From the NCBI RefSeq assembly GCF_003989135.1, contig NZ_RYZZ01000004.1:28665-92664 (forward strand): 64,000 nt of DNA, given 5' to 3'. The stretch's first letter is position 1, and each line of letters starts with the position of its first letter. Source of the stretch: Peribacillus cavernae. Lineage in GTDB: Bacteria; Bacillota; Bacilli; Bacillales; DSM-1321. The position numbers and the translations under genes are program-made. The notes under the pieces are model-generated. The model ran no database searches. It had not been told where the DNA came from and saw nothing but the letters and a program-made list of their open reading frames with translations. This document shows, in pieces, positions 62,124 through 64,000 of the stretch.

Positions 62124-63056
62124 TTGAGGAAAACACATAATATTTTCAGTATGAATAATTTTATTTTTGCCCTGCTTGTGCTAGTGGTTGCAATTGTACC
62201 TCTCGCCGGCTGGTCTATGACCACCCATAACCCTTCTGACAAGCCCGGAAAGGCTGTCACGAAAACACCAGCATCCCATATACACCGTGAGTTTGTAGAT
62301 CTTGAGAGCAAATTTGACGCCCGGCTCGGAGTCTACGCTATCGATACAGGTACAAATCGGATTGTCTCCTATCGGCCTAATGAGCGGTTCGCTTACGCAT
62401 CTACTTACAAAGCTCTAGCCGCAGGTGCATTGCTGCAGCATTACTCAATTGATAAACTCGACGAGTTAGTCACATACAAAAGCGAGGACATCGTTTCGTA
62501 TTCACCCGTAACACAGCTTCACGTAGATACCGGGATGACTCTTCGGGAAGTTATTGAGGCTGCTGTTCGATATAGCGACAACACCGCAGGGAACCTTTTG
62601 TTAGAGAAGCTGGGAGGCCCTGAGGGATTTGAATCTGCACTGAGGCAGATTGGCGATAACGTTACCCAAGTTGATCGCTACGAGACGGATTTGAACTCAG
62701 CTATTCCTGGAGATAAACGGGACACAAGCACACCAAAAGCACTTGCTACTAGCCTCCAGGCTTTTGCAGTCAGCGACTTGCTCCCTACTGAAAAACGTAC
62801 GATCCTGACAGATTGGATGCGGGGAAATACCACTGGAGATGCATTGATCCGGACAGGTGCACCAACAGGCTGGGAAGTCGATGATAAGAGCGGGGCAGGA
62901 AGCTATGGAACACGGAATGACATTGCGATTGTTTGGCCGCCGAATAGAGCTCCCATTGTCATCGCAGTTCTATCCAGCCGCGATACACAGAATGCCACCT
63001 ATGACAATACGCTAATCGCAGAAGCTGCAAAGGTCGCACTTAATGCTCTTAAGTGA
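62124..63056 (+). CDS. Class A beta-lactamase
   Basis: 310 residues. The N-terminal hydrophobic signal segment ([20 protein letters not shown]) has no lipobox Cys near its end, suggesting a secreted or anchored form. Catalytic motifs are complete: STYK (near residue 93), SDN, the omega-loop ExxLN in YETDLNS, and KSG in [10 protein letters not shown] in place of KTG. It hydrolyses penicillins by the acyl-serine mechanism; the spectrum cannot be told from this. The TTG start follows AGAGGTTAAGAT. Controlled by the upstream BlaI operators. Confidence 0.95.
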   Translation: MRKTHNIFSMNNFIFALLVLVVAIVPLAGWSMTTHNPSDKPGKAVTKTPASHIHREFVDLESKFDARLGVYAIDTGTNRIVSYRPNERFAYASTYKALAAGALLQHYSIDKLDELVTYKSEDIVSYSPVTQLHVDTGMTLREVIEAAVRYSDNTAGNLLLEKLGGPEGFESALRQIGDNVTQVDRYETDLNSAIPGDKRDTSTPKALATSLQAFAVSDLLPTEKRTILTDWMRGNTTGDALIRTGAPTGWEVDDKSGAGSYGTRNDIAIVWPPNRAPIVIAVLSSRDTQNATYDNTLIAEAAKVALNALK

Positions 63057-63212
63057 ACAGATAAGTAAATTTACTCATCACAATTCTCAATTGCATCAGT
63101 GAACAGGCTTATCATTCAGTCATCATATACAATCTTTAGAAAGATTAGATGTTCTGACTGATATTTTTTTATACAATAATAGGAATGGACAACATTTAGG
63201 CTACGGCTGTAA

Positions 63213-63338
63213 ATAATTACTAGTGTAGATGTTTATTTGTGGATTTTCCTTTACGGCGATAATCCATCATTAGGCTGGGTTGGAGCTTATGCAGATATAA
63301 AATCCCATCGTGTAATTGGATTTGGGTACAGAGACTAA
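63213..63338 (+). pseudogene. C-terminal fragment of an unidentified protein
   Basis: A 41-codon open stretch with protein-like sequence (IFLYGDNPSLGWVGAYADIK, then SHRVIGFGYRD and stop) but no start codon or ribosome binding site. I do not recognise the family. It appears to be the tail of a lost gene. Confidence 0.35.
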
Positions 63339-63355
63339 AATGATAAAGGACTTAA

Positions 63356-63499
63356 TTGTTTCGTGAAAAATTAGTTCAACTTAGTGAAATTACTGAGGAT
63401 TATTTTGCAGCTCTTTCGCATTTTCAATCTTCCACAATCGGGCCAGATTGTTTAGGAATCTTGTATAATAAACTCAAAAGTTTTTTAGATAGAGGGTAA
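63356..63499 (+). pseudogene. Small ORF or C-terminal gene fragment
   Basis: A 47-codon frame from a TTG (MFREKLVQLSEITEDYFAAL, SHFQSSTIGPDCLGILYNKL) that stops 3 bases before the next gene's ATG. There is no Shine-Dalgarno at its head; GAGGG near its end serves the next gene. The sequence looks genuinely protein-like, so it is more likely a remnant than chance. Family unknown. Confidence 0.35.
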
Positions 63500-63502
63500 A
63501 AA

Positions 63503-64000
63503 ATGGATAATGAAACAGCCAAAAATATTAGAGAAAATCTAACGGCTGATTGTACGAAGCGCTTTGGACTTTGTTGCACAGCGCTTAATATTGTAGCATC
63601 AAGTGATTTTCCGATTAACAAACCGGCAGGTACTCCTTGTATGAATTTGCAGTCTGATTACAGTTGCCAAATTCATAGTCAGTTAAGGGATAAAGGTTTC
63701 AAAGGCTGTACAGTATTTGATTGTTTGGGTGCAGGACAAGTCGTTTCTCAAGTTACTTTTAACGGTCAGAGTTGGCGAGAAAACCCTGACATTGGGAAGG
63801 AAATGTTTCAAGTGTTTCCCATCATGGAGCAAATTCATGAAATAATTGCGTACGTGGCAGAAGCTCTGTCTTACGATATACCGAATGATTTAGCTGACAA
63901 GTTGGGAAAACAGTTAAAGGAATTGCAGGCTTTAACGAAGTTAGACGCAGATAATTTATTGTCACTTGATCTAGTGATGTACCGATTTTCTTCAAATGAG
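63503..64000 (+). CDS. Cys-rich N-terminus of a pentapeptide-repeat family protein (partial)
   Basis: The frame is open for 166 codons to the window end. It starts MDNETAKNIRENLTADCTKR followed by FGLCCTALNIVASSDFPINK, then PCMNLQSDYSCQIHSQLRDK and GFKGCTVFDCLGAGQVVSQV. At least seven Cys residues fall in a C...CC...C...C...C...C pattern in the first 75 residues. I recall this arrangement as the N-terminal part of Bacillus pentapeptide-repeat proteins, whose repeats would lie beyond the window. AGAGGG precedes the ATG. The Cys set suggests a metal or Fe-S site, which is inference. Confidence 0.7.
   Translation, partial: MDNETAKNIRENLTADCTKRFGLCCTALNIVASSDFPINKPAGTPCMNLQSDYSCQIHSQLRDKGFKGCTVFDCLGAGQVVSQVTFNGQSWRENPDIGKEMFQVFPIMEQIHEIIAYVAEALSYDIPNDLADKLGKQLKELQALTKLDADNLLSLDLVMYRFSSNE

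Noticed and set aside
1..64000. tRNA or rRNA genes
   Set aside because: I looked for cloverleaf-like CCA-ended or TTCGANTC-containing stretches and for rRNA motifs and saw none. A tRNAscan and Rfam scan would settle this.

Overview
The window is chromosomal DNA from a low-GC, endospore-forming member of the Bacillaceae (Bacillus, Mesobacillus or Cytobacillus-like). Evidence for this is the gene set (racA, cse60, a Spo0E-like phosphatase, sftA, ytxGHJ), strong AGGAGG ribosome binding sites with frequent TTG/GTG starts, a leucine T-box, promoter matches to sigma-D, sigma-H and sigma-B, and long collinearity with the metK-ytoA-...-ytxJ segment of the B. subtilis chromosome. The species cannot be named from the sequence alone.

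Bases 1-46,300 are mostly core. In order: the end of metK; ytoA, ytpA, ytpB; ytqA, ytzC; T-box-controlled leuS; a PsiE-like membrane protein, ytwF, cse60, a cysteine synthase; ytfP; a sigma-D chemoreceptor; a Spo0E-like gene; ytgP (murJ), ytzG, ytzE; the ythP ATPase with a broken ythQ; racA; pepV, dat, thpR, ytlQ, ytlR, ytmP, ytzH, trmB; then an unusual cassette of two divergent ATP-grasp ligases beside a tiny Asp/Tyr/Lys-repeat protein (28,162-30,919); ytzB, ytoP, ytoQ, ytpP, ytpQ, sftA, murC, an M29 aminopeptidase, ytxGHJ and a three-gene ABC importer. Several genes here are dead: a methionine-synthase tail, ythQ, a DinB-family fragment and a nicotinate phosphoribosyltransferase remnant. A hairpin-rich repeat family sits directly in front of leuS and ytpQ.

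Bases 46,300-57,300 are accessory. They hold gene fragments, a YolD-like protein, a TraB/GumN lipoprotein, a TetR regulator with a small-multidrug-export protein, a serine recombinase cut by a decayed IS3-family element, a WYL regulator opposite a RibD/DHFR-like protein, a MITE-like element, and a MerR regulator with a short-chain dehydrogenase behind a classical 19-bp-spacer MerR promoter.

Bases 57,300-63,060 form a beta-lactam response locus: blaI-blaR1, a penicillin-binding-protein pseudogene with several lesions, and a class A beta-lactamase. BlaI-type dyads precede blaI, the dead PBP gene and, three times in phase, the beta-lactamase promoter. The window ends inside a Cys-rich protein resembling the N-terminus of Bacillus pentapeptide-repeat proteins.

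The best candidate for an undescribed system is the ATP-grasp cassette at 28.2-30.9 kb. Its small protein looks like a leader followed by three acidic YxDYKD units and may be the substrate of the adjacent ligases. This is inference from gene order and protein shape.
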